From contig JAUXGA010000004.1 of the NCBI GenBank assembly GCA_030622545.1, forward strand, positions 62,001 through 126,000: a DNA stretch of 64,000 bases, given 5' to 3'. Below are positions 63,585-64,000 of this stretch, one piece after another (positions within the stretch are counted from its first letter, which is position 1; every line of letters starts with the position of its first letter). The translations under genes were made by a program, and so were the position numbers. The stretch is from a bacterium (lineage in GTDB: Bacteria; Electryoneota; RPQS01; DYHQ01). The notes beneath the pieces are model-generated. The model was not told the origin of the DNA, searched no databases, and worked only from the letters and a program-made list of their open reading frames with translations.

Positions 63585-64000
63585 TTTCAAGCGCTCTGCA
63601 AAATCTCTTTCTGTCCTGCTTGGGAATCTCGCGCAATGTTCCGTTATCGAGATATAAAAGCCGGTCAGCGAAGTCTACTTCCTCTAAATAGGGTGTGATA
63701 AAAAGAATTCCCATTCCCCGGCGCAAATCTTTCAAAGCATGAAGAAGATCTTGTCGCCCCTGCCAATCTAAGAGAGCCGTCGGTTCATCGAAAACAAGAT
63801 ATTCAGCGCCTGTCGCAAGAGTCGCCGCAAGTGTGAGCCGCTGTTTTTCTCCACCGGAGAGCTCCTCAGGGTTTCGTTGCGATAGAGACCTTAGATGGAA
63901 TTCATCTAACAGATTCGCAACGCGATTAAACATGTCTTCGCGGGGCTTGTTCAGCAATTCCAAACCAAACGCGATTTCTTCTTCGACAGTATCCGCGACA
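63574..64000 (-). CDS. ecfA1: ECF transporter ATPase subunit (EcfA1-like), 5' partial
   Basis: About 142 residues of the C-terminal part; the Walker A lies off the window. Visible are DTVEEEIAFGLE (typical after the EcfA Q-loop), signature LSGGEKQRL, Walker B YLVFDEPTALLDW and the switch region LFITPYLEEVDFADRLLYL. The usual switch histidine (THD or THY) is replaced by proline, encoded by CCC on the minus strand at 63693-63691; a single base change would explain it. Pairing with the second ATPase gives a heterodimer. Confidence 0.87.
   Translation of the reverse strand, partial: VADTVEEEIAFGLELLNKPREDMFNRVANLLDEFHLRSLSQRNPEELSGGEKQRLTLAATLATGAEYLVFDEPTALLDWQGRQDLLHALKDLRRGMGILFITPYLEEVDFADRLLYLDNGTLREIPKQDRKRFCRALENEN

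Overview
The window reads as one contiguous chromosomal segment of a Gram-negative bacterium, probably in the Fibrobacteres-Chlorobi-Bacteroidetes (FCB) neighbourhood. The support for this is: two secreted proteins end in a type IX secretion (T9SS) sorting domain with the YPNPFN signature; there are outer-membrane-barrel and lipoprotein genes; a Mpl ligase implies diaminopimelate peptidoglycan; and PEGA-domain and serine-palmitoyltransferase-like proteins are present. Several intergenic regions carry E. coli-like sigma70 promoters (TTGACA-17-TATAAT and close variants), which argues against a typical Bacteroidetes with its TTTG/TAnnTTTG promoters. An uncultured FCB-group phylum is plausible, but phylum assignment is inference. 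No mobile element, prophage, CRISPR array or rRNA was seen.

Layout. 1-10280 (+): tail of gcvPB, an exonuclease-DinG helicase, methylmalonyl-CoA epimerase, a Cys/Met gamma-lyase-family enzyme, uvrC, a GT-C membrane glycosyltransferase and purL. 10331-12167: a two-way terminator, then a cysteine-rich T9SS cargo gene on the minus strand with a perfect consensus promoter. 12313-20054 (+): tRNA-Arg(CCG), a small membrane protein, a serine-palmitoyltransferase-like enzyme with an overlapping acyltransferase-like gene, comM, an acyl-CoA synthetase, a secreted hydrolase and a DUF151-UVR protein. 20218-28637 (+): the classic lipid cluster DUF1844, yceD, rpmF, plsX, fabH, fabD, fabG, acpP, fabF, rnc, followed by an acyl-CoA dehydrogenase. 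28643-37835 (+): a Nudix hydrolase, then a tightly packed envelope group (PEGA-thioredoxin lipoprotein, T9SS cargo, TlpA, outer-membrane barrel), selA, nfeD, slipin and a PEGA protein, closed by a terminator.

37918-48847 (+): rluB, selB, an addA-type helicase-nuclease, four glycan/polysaccharide genes (GT-C, flippase, GT4, GT2) and folD, largely overlapping end to end. 48844-58056 (+): malic enzyme-Pta fusion, addB, a DUF2723 membrane protein, mpl, the selenocysteine tRNA gene selC and a CPBP protease. From 58291 to the end everything is on the minus strand: leuS, dedA, a solitary hicB, a lipoprotein, tRNA-Pro(CGG) and two ATPases of an ECF transporter.

How it fits together. The organism inserts selenocysteine (selA, selB and selC within about 25 kb, although no selenoprotein gene was seen here). 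It makes fatty acids by type II synthesis and possibly sphingolipids, and it exports T9SS cargo handled by periplasmic thiol-disulfide proteins. The most interesting items are the redox/T9SS/outer-membrane module at 29-33 kb, the serine-palmitoyltransferase/acyltransferase pair, substitutions in key motifs of SelB and one ECF ATPase, and the recurring extended promoter motif.
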